The translations under genes and the position numbers were made by a program. Positions 16,865 through 24,428 of a stretch of DNA of 35,838 nt are shown piece after piece (position 1 is the first letter of the stretch; each line of letters begins with the position of its first letter). Under the pieces are notes generated by a model that saw only the letters and a program-made list of their open reading frames with translations, was not told the origin of the DNA and ran no database searches. This DNA is from Planctomycetales bacterium (GTDB lineage: Bacteria > Planctomycetota > Planctomycetia > Isosphaerales > Isosphaeraceae). Location of the stretch: assembly GCA_027459775.1 (NCBI GenBank), contig DAIDHE010000140.1, positions 1 to 35,838 of the forward strand, written 5' to 3'.

Positions 16865-18040
16865 ATGATCAAGGCGACGGGTTGGCTGCTCGCGCTTGTT
16901 GTGTTCGCCGGGGTTGGCCGCGCCCAGGCGCCCGCGACCCAGGCGCGGATCGAAACCGCTCCGATCGAGCTCGTCGCCCCCGAGCGATATCAGTTGAGCG
17001 AAGTGCTCGAGCCGGTTCGCAAGGTCACCCTGATCGCGCCCGAGGACGGCGTGATCCGCGGGCTGAGCGCGCACCTGGGCCAGGTCGTGCGCGAGGGTGC
17101 CGAGCTCGCCGAGCTCGACCGCAACGAAGCCCTCGCCCGCGTCAAGATCGCGGCCGCCGCCGTCAAGGAAAAACAGGCCCTGCTCGACAGCAAGACCGCC
17201 GACCCCACCGTCGTGCGCTATCAGCTCGAAGAAGCCGAGGCCCGCGCTGAGCTCGCGCGGATCTTGCTTGATCGATGCACTCTTAAAGCCCCTTTCGCGG
17301 GCCTGATCACGGCCGTCCCCACGACGATCGGCCAGTTCGTCCTGAAGGGGACCGTGATCGCCGAGCTCGCCGACGTCTCGAGCCTGAAGACGCGGCAGCC
17401 GATCGATCGTCGCAAGGCCGCCGTGGGGGGCAAGCTGACCCTCGAGATCGAGGACCAGACCGTCGAGGGGACGATCCAGGCCGTCGTCCCGTTACCCGAC
17501 GATTACGTGGTGCTGCGCGAACTCGCGACGCCGTTCGCCCTGGCGTGGGTGTCGGCCCACAATCTCAAGGGAGATCTCGTGCCCGGCCTGCGGGTCCGCT
17601 CGGCCAGCGTGCCCCGTGCGCCGATCGCCGTCGTGCCCAAACCGTCGATCAAACACGACGATCGCGACTCGGCCGGCGGCGCCATGGTCCAGGTGATTCG
17701 TAACGAATACGTGGTGAACGTACCGGTCCAGATCCTGGGCGAGGTCGGTCCCGAGCGGATGCAGATCACGGGCGCATTTCGGGGCGCTGATTCGCTGGTG
17801 GTGGCGTCGTCTTCACCGCTCTTGGCGGGGACTCTGGTGCGATTTGGCGGCGGCGCTCGAGGAGTCGAGGGAACCGCGCCCAGCCCGCACCTGGGAGGCT
17901 CGACCGCGACCCTGGGCGCGCCGGGTGGAAACGCCGTGATCTCCGGCGGCGGCAGCCCCCCCCCAGGCAGCGTGCCGCCCGCATCCTCGCGCCGCAGGCC
18001 CGGAAACCAACCCCGGACAGGCTCGAACGCCCCGTTCTAG
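16865..18040 (+). CDS. HlyD-like periplasmic adaptor protein
   Basis: A 391-residue protein with a signal peptide (TGWLLALVVFAGVGRAQA) and the lipoyl/hairpin layout of membrane fusion proteins: a first half-lipoyl segment with APEDGVIRGLSAHLGQVVREG, a charged helical hairpin (about residues 80-135), and the second half with KAPFAGLITAVPTTIGQFVLKGT. A beta-rich region and a glycine/proline-rich disordered tail (from about 320) follow. Such adaptors bridge an inner-membrane transporter to an outer-membrane channel. No RND, ABC or TolC-like partner gene is present nearby, so its partner must be encoded elsewhere. ATG 16865 has GGGGG eight bases upstream. An upstream TTG (16859) is in frame but less likely. 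Confidence 0.8.
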   Translation: MIKATGWLLALVVFAGVGRAQAPATQARIETAPIELVAPERYQLSEVLEPVRKVTLIAPEDGVIRGLSAHLGQVVREGAELAELDRNEALARVKIAAAAVKEKQALLDSKTADPTVVRYQLEEAEARAELARILLDRCTLKAPFAGLITAVPTTIGQFVLKGTVIAELADVSSLKTRQPIDRRKAAVGGKLTLEIEDQTVEGTIQAVVPLPDDYVVLRELATPFALAWVSAHNLKGDLVPGLRVRSASVPRAPIAVVPKPSIKHDDRDSAGGAMVQVIRNEYVVNVPVQILGEVGPERMQITGAFRGADSLVVASSSPLLAGTLVRFGGGARGVEGTAPSPHLGGSTATLGAPGGNAVISGGGSPPPGSVPPASSRRRPGNQPRTGSNAPF

Positions 18041-18100
18041 AAGTCTCCGCCCAGAGGAATATCTTGATCCGGCCGGCGAATAGACTGGCGCTGTGAGGGC

Positions 18101-18119
18101 TCGAGCGACGGTCGCTCGA
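18101..18119. terminator. Short perfect hairpin between adaptor and slipin genes
   Basis: TCGAGCGA-cgg-TCGCTCGA forms an 8-bp stem with a three-base loop, 61 bases after the adaptor stop and 64 bases before the slipin ATG. There is no T-tract. It could be a weak terminator, an operator or a leader hairpin. Confidence 0.35.
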
Positions 18120-18182
18120 TCCTCACCGGCCCAATCGAGCGTTCCCGCTCGTCGCCGACCCCGTTCGTCAGGAACTCGTCCC

Positions 18183-19085
18183 ATGGGAAATGGTCCCTCC
18201 GCGGTCAACTACATCTCAGCGCTGCTGTTTCTGGTTCTGTTGCTCTTCGGAGGCGCTGTCACCTATTTCATCGGCCAGGCGAACCCGGCCCTGGCCGTCG
18301 GCTTCGCCATGAGCTGGGTCCTGTTCGACGTCATCGTGTCGTCGTCGATTCGCATGGCCGTTCAGTGGGAAAAGGCCGTCGTCTTTCGCCTGGGCAAATT
18401 CCACACGATCAAGGGGCCCGGGCTGTTCATGGTCGTTCCGCTCTTCGACCAGGTCAAAACCGTCGACACCCGGGTGCTGGTCGTGAACATCCCCAAGCAA
18501 CAGGTGATCACCCGCGACAACGTCCCGGTCACGATCGACGGCGTCTTGTTCTTCCGCGTCGAAAACGCGGCCGAGGCGATCATCATGGTGCAGGACTATC
18601 GCAAGATGATCACCCAATACGCCCAGACTTCCCTGCGCGACGTGATCGGCCAGCTCACGCTGGACCAGCTCTTGACCGAGCGCGAGCAGATCGCCAAGGA
18701 GATCGAGCAGCACGTCGAAAAGGACACCAAGGGCTGGGGGATCGAGGTCACCGGCCTGCGGATGCAAGATGTGGATATGCCGGAGGAGCTCAAGAAGATG
18801 ATGTCGCGGCAGGCGTCGGCCGAGCGTGAAAAACGGGCGACGATCACCAAGGCCGAGGGCGACAAGGAAGCCGCCGTCAACCTCGCCTTGGCCGCCGAGA
18901 CGATGGCAAGGAGCCCGGGCGCGATGCAGCTTCGCACCCTTCAGACGATCGACGGGCTGGGGCCGACCGCGTCGAACACCGTGATCATGGCCCTCCCTCT
19001 GGACATCGTCGAGGGCATGGGGGCGCTCAAGCATCTCGCGTCCACATCGACCTCCCTCGCCGCCACCGAGCAAGCGGCCAAGTAG
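18183..19085 (+). CDS. Slipin-type SPFH/band 7 protein
   Basis: A 300-residue membrane protein of the stomatin/slipin group. Two close hydrophobic segments (about residues 10-28 and 35-52) precede the SPFH domain (VQWEKAVVFRLGKFHTIKGPG, seen as family pieces EKAVVFRLGKF and GPGLFMVVPLFD). A charged helix follows (SRQASAEREKRATITKAEGDKEAA as family hallmark segments). SPFH proteins oligomerise and organise membrane microdomains or regulate membrane proteases. The usual NfeD/ClpP-like partner gene is not seen nearby. ATG 18183 is chosen because AGGA lies nine bases upstream. The frame extends to 18093 without family similarity. Confidence 0.9.
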   Translation: MGNGPSAVNYISALLFLVLLLFGGAVTYFIGQANPALAVGFAMSWVLFDVIVSSSIRMAVQWEKAVVFRLGKFHTIKGPGLFMVVPLFDQVKTVDTRVLVVNIPKQQVITRDNVPVTIDGVLFFRVENAAEAIIMVQDYRKMITQYAQTSLRDVIGQLTLDQLLTEREQIAKEIEQHVEKDTKGWGIEVTGLRMQDVDMPEELKKMMSRQASAEREKRATITKAEGDKEAAVNLALAAETMARSPGAMQLRTLQTIDGLGPTASNTVIMALPLDIVEGMGALKHLASTSTSLAATEQAAK

Positions 19086-19113
19086 CCCCGGCGATGCATG
19101 GATTAAAGGATGG

Positions 19114-19147
19114 CAGGCGCCGTCGTGATGATCCAACACGGCGCCTG
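19114..19147 (+). terminator. Hairpin after the slipin gene
   Basis: CAGGCGCCGT and ACGGCGCCTG (19114-19123 and 19138-19147) form a perfect 10-bp stem with a 14-base loop, 28 bases after the stop. The following bases are only weakly T-rich, so it is a plausible but not classic terminator. Confidence 0.5.
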
Positions 19148-19280
19148 ATGCCCTTTCCGGGCCTCCGCCCGCCAGTCGCGATTGTCAGAATCGGCGACCG
19201 GGGTTAATCTCCCTCTGGCGTCGGTGCGGGATCGTTATCCTGTTGATCGGTAGGGACATTGGTCCAGAGGGGGTGTTGGA

Positions 19281-19694
19281 ATGGCGGCCCGAGTCACGAG
19301 CGTCTTTCTCTACGTCAAGGACGTTCGCCGGTCGCTCGAGTTTTATAACGAGGTCGTGGGCGCCGAGGTCGTGCAGATCCACGCCGAACACGAGGGTGCA
19401 CCCTACAGCCTGGCCATCCTGCGGCTGGACGGGTTCACTCTGATGCTCCATCCCCAGGAGCCCCACGCCGAGGAATTCGTCGACACCCGCGTGGGCGTGG
19501 GCATCCACCTCCAGATCGAAGTCCCCAACGTGGATGCTTTCTACCAGCACTGCATGGACGAGGGAGCGATCCTGGCGGTCTCGGGCGAGCCCACCGACCA
19601 GAGCTGGGGCTGGCGCGAATTCGCGCTCAAGGATCCCGACGGCTACGTCTGGTCGATCTACCAGGATCAGTCCGGCGGCCAGTGGACCAATTAG
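19281..19694 (+). CDS. VOC (glyoxalase-like) family protein
   Basis: A 137-residue cytoplasmic protein with the paired beta-alpha-beta-beta-beta units of the vicinal oxygen chelate fold. The first unit contains FLYVKDVRRSLEFYNEVVGAE and the second ends with FALKDPDGYVWSIYQ. The usual first metal ligand (His near the N-terminus) is replaced in FLYVKD, so metal binding may be altered. His in GIHLQIEV and Glu in WREFAL remain candidates. Related proteins include glyoxalases, dioxygenases and PhnB-like proteins of unknown role. No substrate is assigned. It stands alone and converges with the TauE/SafE gene, whose stop lies two bases away. Confidence 0.85.
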   Translation: MAARVTSVFLYVKDVRRSLEFYNEVVGAEVVQIHAEHEGAPYSLAILRLDGFTLMLHPQEPHAEEFVDTRVGVGIHLQIEVPNVDAFYQHCMDEGAILAVSGEPTDQSWGWREFALKDPDGYVWSIYQDQSGGQWTN

Positions 19695-19696
19695 CA

Positions 19697-20122
19697 TCAT
19701 TCCGGCAGCGTCGGCCCAGGGAGTGGGATCGACTTTCGGGCGGCCACGCCGCTTGGGGCGATCAGGAAATAGCAGGCCACCACGATCAAGAACACGGCGT
19801 AGATTCGCTTCATCGTGAGCGGCGAGAGAGCGCCGGCGAATCGCGCTCCAAAATAGGCGCCGCCGAAGACGCCGAGGGCCACCCAGAGCCCCGCGGCGAT
19901 GTTCAGGTCGCCGCGCTTCCAGTATTCCCAGACGCCGAGTAAGCCGGTCGGCAACAGGATGATGAAGAGCGAGGTTCCGATCGCCGTCTTGGCTTCGAAC
20001 CCGAAGGCGATCACCAGGGCGGGTACGATCACCAGGCCCCCCCCGATGCCAAAAAGGCCGCTCAAGACGCCCGCGCCCACACCCAGGGCGAGCAGTTTGG
20101 CCACTTCCACGGGTCCGGTCAT
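19697..20122 (-). CDS. Half-length TauE/SafE family membrane protein
   Basis: A 141-residue membrane protein with about four hydrophobic segments and the glycine-rich TauE/SafE signature GVLSGLFGIGGGLVIVPAL. The typical transporter is about 250 residues with a repeated half, so this is a single-repeat form that would have to dimerise. The family exports sulfite, sulfoacetate and other anions. The substrate here is unknown. The start codon overlaps the rsmE stop as ATGA (20119-20122), so translation is probably coupled. In-frame sequence upstream of this ATG belongs to the overlapping rsmE reading frame and is not part of this protein. Confidence 0.8.
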   Translation of the reverse strand: MTGPVEVAKLLALGVGAGVLSGLFGIGGGLVIVPALVIAFGFEAKTAIGTSLFIILLPTGLLGVWEYWKRGDLNIAAGLWVALGVFGGAYFGARFAGALSPLTMKRIYAVFLIVVACYFLIAPSGVAARKSIPLPGPTLPE

Positions 20123-20838
20123 GTTCTTGGATGCTCCTCTCGCGCGAACAGGCTCGCGCAGCCGGCGATCGCCGCCGTTTCCATTCGCAGGATGTAAACG
20201 CCCAGGTTGATCGGTTGCCACTCGCGCTCGAGCGCTGTCGAGCGCTCCTCGGGTGAAAAGCCCCCCTCGGGCCCGACCGCCAGAATCACCGGTCTGCCCG
20301 AGACAATCGGCGGCCAGTCGCATGGCGGGCGACCGTCGGGATCGGCCAGCAGCTTGAGCGGGCCGTCGGCGGCACTCATGAGCTCTTGCCAGCTCATGAC
20401 CGGTTCGATCGTCATGAGCGTATCCCGGCGGCACTGTTTGCACGATTCGACGACGGCCCTGCGCAGGCGGGCGAGCTTGGAATCACTGGGGTCGACGACC
20501 GAATAGGCCGTCGAGAGCGGGATGAACCGCTCGACCCCGAGTTCCGTCGCCTTTTCGATAAGCCAATCCAGCCGATCGCCCTTGGGGACGGCCGAGGCGA
20601 TCGACACGGAAAGCGTCGGTTCGCGGGTCACTAGAGGTTCGGAAAGCGTCTGCAACAGAGCTCTGTTCGCACTCGCCTCGAGGATCTCCGCGTTCCAGGC
20701 CGAGCCGCGGCCGTTGAAGACCTGGACTGTATCGCCTGTGCCGAGCCGGCAAACCTTGTGGAGGTGCCGGGCCTCTTCGCGGCCGAGCACAATCCGCCCG
20801 TTTTCCGGGGGCGATTCGCTGAAAAACCGGCTCGACAC
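20119..20838 (-). CDS. rsmE: 16S rRNA (uracil-1498-N3)-methyltransferase
   Basis: A 239-residue SPOUT methyltransferase that uses S-adenosylmethionine to methylate U1498 of 16S rRNA. An N-terminal PUA-like part (SSRFFSESPPENGRIVL, then EEARHLHKVCRLGTGD) is followed by KGDRLDWLIEKATELGV and the knot region with VGPEGGFSPEE and LGVYILRMETAAIAG, which bind the cofactor. GTG 20838 is preferred as start because family members begin at this point and GGAG lies seven bases before it. A TTG at 20862 with GGGAGG is an alternative that adds eight residues. It is translationally coupled to the TauE/SafE gene and diverges from the ATPase gene. Confidence 0.93.
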   Translation of the reverse strand: MSSRFFSESPPENGRIVLGREEARHLHKVCRLGTGDTVQVFNGRGSAWNAEILEASANRALLQTLSEPLVTREPTLSVSIASAVPKGDRLDWLIEKATELGVERFIPLSTAYSVVDPSDSKLARLRRAVVESCKQCRRDTLMTIEPVMSWQELMSAADGPLKLLADPDGRPPCDWPPIVSGRPVILAVGPEGGFSPEERSTALEREWQPINLGVYILRMETAAIAGCASLFAREEHPRT

Positions 20839-20876
20839 GCGCCTTCTCCAAGCTGAGCCCAAAGATCCTCCCTGAT

Positions 20877-20893
20877 CCTATCCGATCGATAGG
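20877..20893. promoter_or_regulatory. Inverted repeat between divergent genes
   Basis: CCTATC-cgatc-GATAGG is a perfect 6-bp inverted repeat immediately before the GTG of the ATPase gene and 38 bases from the rsmE start. It could be an operator. Chance is not excluded at this length. Confidence 0.3.
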
Positions 20894-21760
20894 GTGGACG
20901 CGACTCGCAACGGCGAAACGATTTCGACCGCCGGGCGCGAACCTCTGGGAGGGCTCGAAGAGGTGTGGCGACAGCGCTTTGGACTCGAGAAAGATCCGTT
21001 CCACGAGCATGCGCCCCCGTTCGTGGCCTATGACGGGGCTCGCGAGGCCGTCGACCGTATGGTTCGCGCGCTCGAGGCGGTCGAGCCCCGGATCGTGGTC
21101 GCCGGCGAGTGCGGGGCGGGCAAGACGACGGTGCTCGCGCGCGCCCTCGCCCTTTCCCGACGGCCCGGCCAACGGGTCGCGGCCCTGACCGGCGCACGCG
21201 ATCGTGAGGCTCAGCTCGCGCTTCTGGCGCGGCGGCTGGGGACCAGAGCTTCCCTCGGAACTCCGCTACCAGACCCCTGGGCCACGCTCGATCGTGCGCT
21301 CGCCTCGGCCGCCCTCGACCGCGCGCGACTGGTCGTGGCGATCGACGATGCTTCACACGATCACAATGGTTTTCGTTCATGGATCGATGGACTCCTTCGC
21401 ATGAGCGCCCGCGCCGGCGTGCCGCTTTCGATCGTCGAGACGCTGCGAATCGATGCCGATTCGTTCGCGCCGGCTCTCGATTGGCCCTGGACCAGCGAGT
21501 TTCTCCGGATCGCGCCCTTGACGCGAGACGAGGCCGAACGGTTCGTGACGGCCAAGCTCGCGGCGGCGGGCTGCTCGTCGGCTCTATTCACCCCGCGCGC
21601 CATCACCCGGCTGCATGGCCTGGCTACCGGCGTGCCCCGACGAATCGAGCGGCTGGCGGGGGCGAGTCTGCGCGCGGCCGCCGAACAGGGGCTGGAGATC
21701 GCCGCCGCCGAAACCGTCGACGCGGCCGCGGCCCGCGAGTTCGAGCCGGCGCTTTCTTGA
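20894..21760 (+). CDS. ExeA-like AAA ATPase
   Basis: A 288-residue soluble ATPase. The N-terminal FGLEKDPFHEHAPPF segment is typical of ExeA/GspA-type ATPases. Walker A is GECGAGKT (residues 71-78) and Walker B LVVAIDDA (146-153). A C-terminal helical part with GLATGVPRRIERLA matches the lid region of the AAA_22 group. Members act with secretion systems or transposons, or are orphans. No secretin, peptidoglycan-binding or transposase gene is adjacent, so the partner is unknown. GTG 20894 is the only reasonable start and its ribosome-binding site is weak. Confidence 0.8.
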   Translation: MDATRNGETISTAGREPLGGLEEVWRQRFGLEKDPFHEHAPPFVAYDGAREAVDRMVRALEAVEPRIVVAGECGAGKTTVLARALALSRRPGQRVAALTGARDREAQLALLARRLGTRASLGTPLPDPWATLDRALASAALDRARLVVAIDDASHDHNGFRSWIDGLLRMSARAGVPLSIVETLRIDADSFAPALDWPWTSEFLRIAPLTRDEAERFVTAKLAAAGCSSALFTPRAITRLHGLATGVPRRIERLAGASLRAAAEQGLEIAAAETVDAAAAREFEPALS

Positions 21761-21803
21761 GAAGCACGGCCGGTAAGGGGTTCTCGGGGACCACGCGCGG
21801 CTT

Positions 21804-21809
21804 TAGAAT
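21804..21809 (+). promoter_or_regulatory. Candidate -10 box upstream of the tandem paralogues
   Basis: TAGAAT matches five of six consensus positions, 58 bases before the ATG at 21867. The -35 position (about 21781) is poor (TTCTCG). It is the best promoter candidate in the 106-base gap. Confidence 0.3.
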
Positions 21810-21866
21810 CGACCTCGTAAGCATCGCTCGAGCCCCGCCCTCACGCCCACCCGAGAGACACACCGC

Positions 21867-23135
21867 ATGCCATCCACACGACGAGCCTTTCTGGTCGGGA
21901 CGGCGCAGGCGATCGCCCTGAGCGGTCGATCGCGCGCCGAGAACCCGCGGCCGAAAGTCGCCGCCATCATCACCGTTTTTCATAAGTATTCGCATTCACA
22001 ACATATCATTGATCGATTTCTGGAGGGCTACGGCTGGGAAGGAGGACATCATCGCCCTCCCTTCGACGTTGTCTCGCTGTATGTCGATCAGGTCGGCAAG
22101 AACGACCTCAGCCGCGAGCGCGCTTCGCGGCATCCGGAAATGAAGATCTATCCAACCATCGCTCGAGCTTTGACCATGGGCGGGCGTAAGCTCGCCGTCG
22201 ACGGCGTCTTATTGGTCGGCGAGCACGGCCGCTACCCGGCGAACGAGCTCGGCCAGACTCTCTATCCGCGCTACGAATTCTTCGAGCAAGTCGTCGACGT
22301 CTACAACGCGAGCGGGAAGACCGCGCCCCTCTATAACGACAAGCATCTCTCGTGGAGCTGGGACCACGCGCGGGAGATGGTCGACACGGCCAGGACGATG
22401 GGCTTTGGCCTGATGGCGGGTTCCTCGCTCCCCGTGACCTGGCGCCAGCCCTCGATCGACGTGCCCCTGGGGGCCGTCGTGGAAGAGGCGATGGGCGTCT
22501 GGAACGGCAGCGTGGATGGCGGCGACATTCACGTGATCGAGGCGGTCCAATCGCTGGTCGAGCGCAGACGCGGCGGCGAGACCGGCGTCCGCGCCGTGCA
22601 GGCCCTCGCCGGCGAGTCGTTCTGGAAAGCGCTCGAGTCGGAAAGCTGGGAGGGGGGAGGCTGGGACAAGCGGCTCTTCGAAGCCTGTCTTTGCCGGAGT
22701 CATCAGCTCAAGCCAGCCAGGGCGACCTATGGACATGTCTTGCCATCGATCGAGGATCTCAAGCGGCTCGCGCCCCGATCCCGCGCCTATCGCTTTGAAT
22801 ACAACGACGGCCTCAAGGCCAGCATCATCGAGCTCGACGGCGGCATGGTCGGCGATTGCACGGCCGCCGTCCGGCTCGCGGGGGGCGAACGGCTCTCGCT
22901 CTTGTTTTACCTGCCCTATTACACCATGCGAAATTTTTTCAGCCCCTTGGTTCATCATATCGAGACGTTCTTTCTTACTGGCAAGCCCCCCTATCCGATC
23001 GAGCGAACGCTGCTCACCACCGGGATGACCGCGAGCGCGGCCGCGGCGCTATCCCAGAAGCCGAATCGGCTCGAAACGCCCCACCTGGCGATCAGGTACT
23101 CACCCCCCGCCGAATCCACGTATTGGAGATCGTGA
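21867..23135 (+). CDS. TAT-exported protein, degenerate Gfo/Idh/MocA-like (copy 1)
   Basis: A 422-residue protein with a twin-arginine-like signal (STRRAFLVGTAQAIALSG). It is clearly paralogous to the next gene: both share DVVxLYxDQ, VDGVxxxxEHGxYPxN, LYPRxEFFEQVV, YNDKHLS and AGSSLPVTWR. The order of elements resembles the Rossmann half of Gfo/Idh/MocA proteins. There, VDGVLLVGEH matches the usual VDxVxIATP strand and YNDKH (156-160) stands where EKP normally lies. The glycine-rich NAD loop is missing (VAAIITVFHKYSHSQH). I infer a degenerate, possibly NAD-free relative. The function is unknown. The ATG at 21867 begins the TAT signal. The next gene starts directly after the stop. Confidence 0.8.
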   Translation: MPSTRRAFLVGTAQAIALSGRSRAENPRPKVAAIITVFHKYSHSQHIIDRFLEGYGWEGGHHRPPFDVVSLYVDQVGKNDLSRERASRHPEMKIYPTIARALTMGGRKLAVDGVLLVGEHGRYPANELGQTLYPRYEFFEQVVDVYNASGKTAPLYNDKHLSWSWDHAREMVDTARTMGFGLMAGSSLPVTWRQPSIDVPLGAVVEEAMGVWNGSVDGGDIHVIEAVQSLVERRRGGETGVRAVQALAGESFWKALESESWEGGGWDKRLFEACLCRSHQLKPARATYGHVLPSIEDLKRLAPRSRAYRFEYNDGLKASIIELDGGMVGDCTAAVRLAGGERLSLLFYLPYYTMRNFFSPLVHHIETFFLTGKPPYPIERTLLTTGMTASAAAALSQKPNRLETPHLAIRYSPPAESTYWRS

Positions 23136-24386
23136 ATGCTCACTCGCCGAACCTTCCTGGGGGCCGTCGCCGCGGCCCCGCTCGCCGCGGGCGCAGCCCG
23201 CGCCGCCGACCCCGCTCGCAAGAAAATCGCGATCGTCGCCACCGTCTGGACCTATCTTTCCCACGCCCAGCACATGGGCGACCGGTTTCTGGTCGGTTAT
23301 CCCCGCGACGGCGAATGGCACAAGCCGCCCATCGATGTGGTCGCGCTTTATCTCGATCAGAAACCGGAAAACGACCTGGGCGCCAAGCGAGCGGCCGAGC
23401 ACGGCTTCAGGGTCTACGAGACCATCGCCGAGGCCCTGCGATTGGGCGGGCCCAAACTGGCCGTCGATGGGGTCGTGATCATCGCCGAACATGGGAACTA
23501 TCCCCGGAACCAGAAGGGGCAGATCCTCTACCCGCGCTTCGAGTTCTTCGAGCAGGTCGTGAAGGTGTTCGAGCAAGACGGCCGCTCGGTTCCCGTCTAT
23601 AACGACAAGCATCTGTCGTACAGCGCCCAGAAGGCCGCGCGGATGGTCGCGGACTCGAAGCGCTTGAAGTTCCCGTTCCTGGCGGGTTCGTCGCTGCCCG
23701 TCACGTGGCGCTTGCCGCCCGTCGAGATTCCCCACGGCGCGGTGATCGAGGACGCGCTCATGGTCGGCGTCGGCGGGTCCGACGCCATGGATTACCACGC
23801 GCTCGAGGCGATGCAGTGCATGGTGGAAAGGCGCAAGGGGGGCGAGACGGGGATCAGGTCGGTGCAGTTGCTCGAGGGCGACGCCGTCTGGAAAGCCGGC
23901 GACGAAGGCGTCTGGTCTCGGCGGCTGCTCGAGGCCGCGCTTTCGCGCAGCGATTCCTTGCTGGGGCTTTCCGACCTGGATTCGCGGCCCCAGGATCTGG
24001 CCCATAACGGCGAGCTGCCCCGGCTGGCGAAGAAGCCGGCGGCCTACATCATCGAACGACGCGACGGCTTGCGAACCACGCTGCTCATGCTCGACGGGGC
24101 GCTCCAGGATGACAATTTCGCGGCCCGGCTCGAAGGCGGGCGAATCGTGTCGACGCAGTTCTTCCTGCCGCCGAATCCCAACGTCGCCTACTCGGCCTGC
24201 CTGGTCTCGGGGATCGAGGACATGATCGTGACGGGACGCGCGCCCTATCCCGTCGAACGCACCCAGATCGCCAGCGCCATGCTCGACCGCCTGCTCGATT
24301 CCAAGGTCGACGGACACCGCCGGATCGACACGCCCGACCTCGACATTCATTATCGCGCGCCCAGGGAATCGCGATTTGGCGGGTGA
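23136..24386 (+). CDS. TAT-exported protein, degenerate Gfo/Idh/MocA-like (copy 2)
   Basis: A 416-residue paralogue of the preceding gene, with its ATG directly abutting the TGA of copy 1 and GGAG seven bases upstream, so the two are surely co-expressed. It has a good TAT signal (LTRRTFLGAVAAAPLAAGA). The strand IAIVATVWTYLSHAQH again lacks GxGxxG. VDGVVIIAEHGNYPRN and YNDKHLS (155-161) occupy the positions of the ATP/EKP motifs of Gfo/Idh/MocA enzymes. The C-terminal half has LDGALQDDNFAARLEGG and FLPPNPNVAYSACL and differs more from copy 1. Two diverged copies suggest a heteromer or different ligands. No function is known to me. Confidence 0.82.
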   Translation: MLTRRTFLGAVAAAPLAAGAARAADPARKKIAIVATVWTYLSHAQHMGDRFLVGYPRDGEWHKPPIDVVALYLDQKPENDLGAKRAAEHGFRVYETIAEALRLGGPKLAVDGVVIIAEHGNYPRNQKGQILYPRFEFFEQVVKVFEQDGRSVPVYNDKHLSYSAQKAARMVADSKRLKFPFLAGSSLPVTWRLPPVEIPHGAVIEDALMVGVGGSDAMDYHALEAMQCMVERRKGGETGIRSVQLLEGDAVWKAGDEGVWSRRLLEAALSRSDSLLGLSDLDSRPQDLAHNGELPRLAKKPAAYIIERRDGLRTTLLMLDGALQDDNFAARLEGGRIVSTQFFLPPNPNVAYSACLVSGIEDMIVTGRAPYPVERTQIASAMLDRLLDSKVDGHRRIDTPDLDIHYRAPRESRFGG

Positions 24387-24428
24387 TCTCTAAACGGCCT
24401 CCGCTTCAAGATTCCAGGGGATTCTCTG

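Noticed and set aside
16604-17074. Upstream extension of the Gfo/Idh/MocA gene
   Set aside because: It would bury the TAT signal, overlap the divergent adaptor gene, and lacks protein-like sequence.
20123-20443. Long N-terminal extension of the TauE/SafE protein
   Set aside because: It lies inside rsmE in another frame. The ATGA overlap gives a natural start at 20122.
22209-24350. Long minus-strand open frames opposite the tandem paralogues
   Set aside because: They are shadows of conserved plus-strand genes. Their translations are rich in Arg, Gly and His without recognisable motifs.
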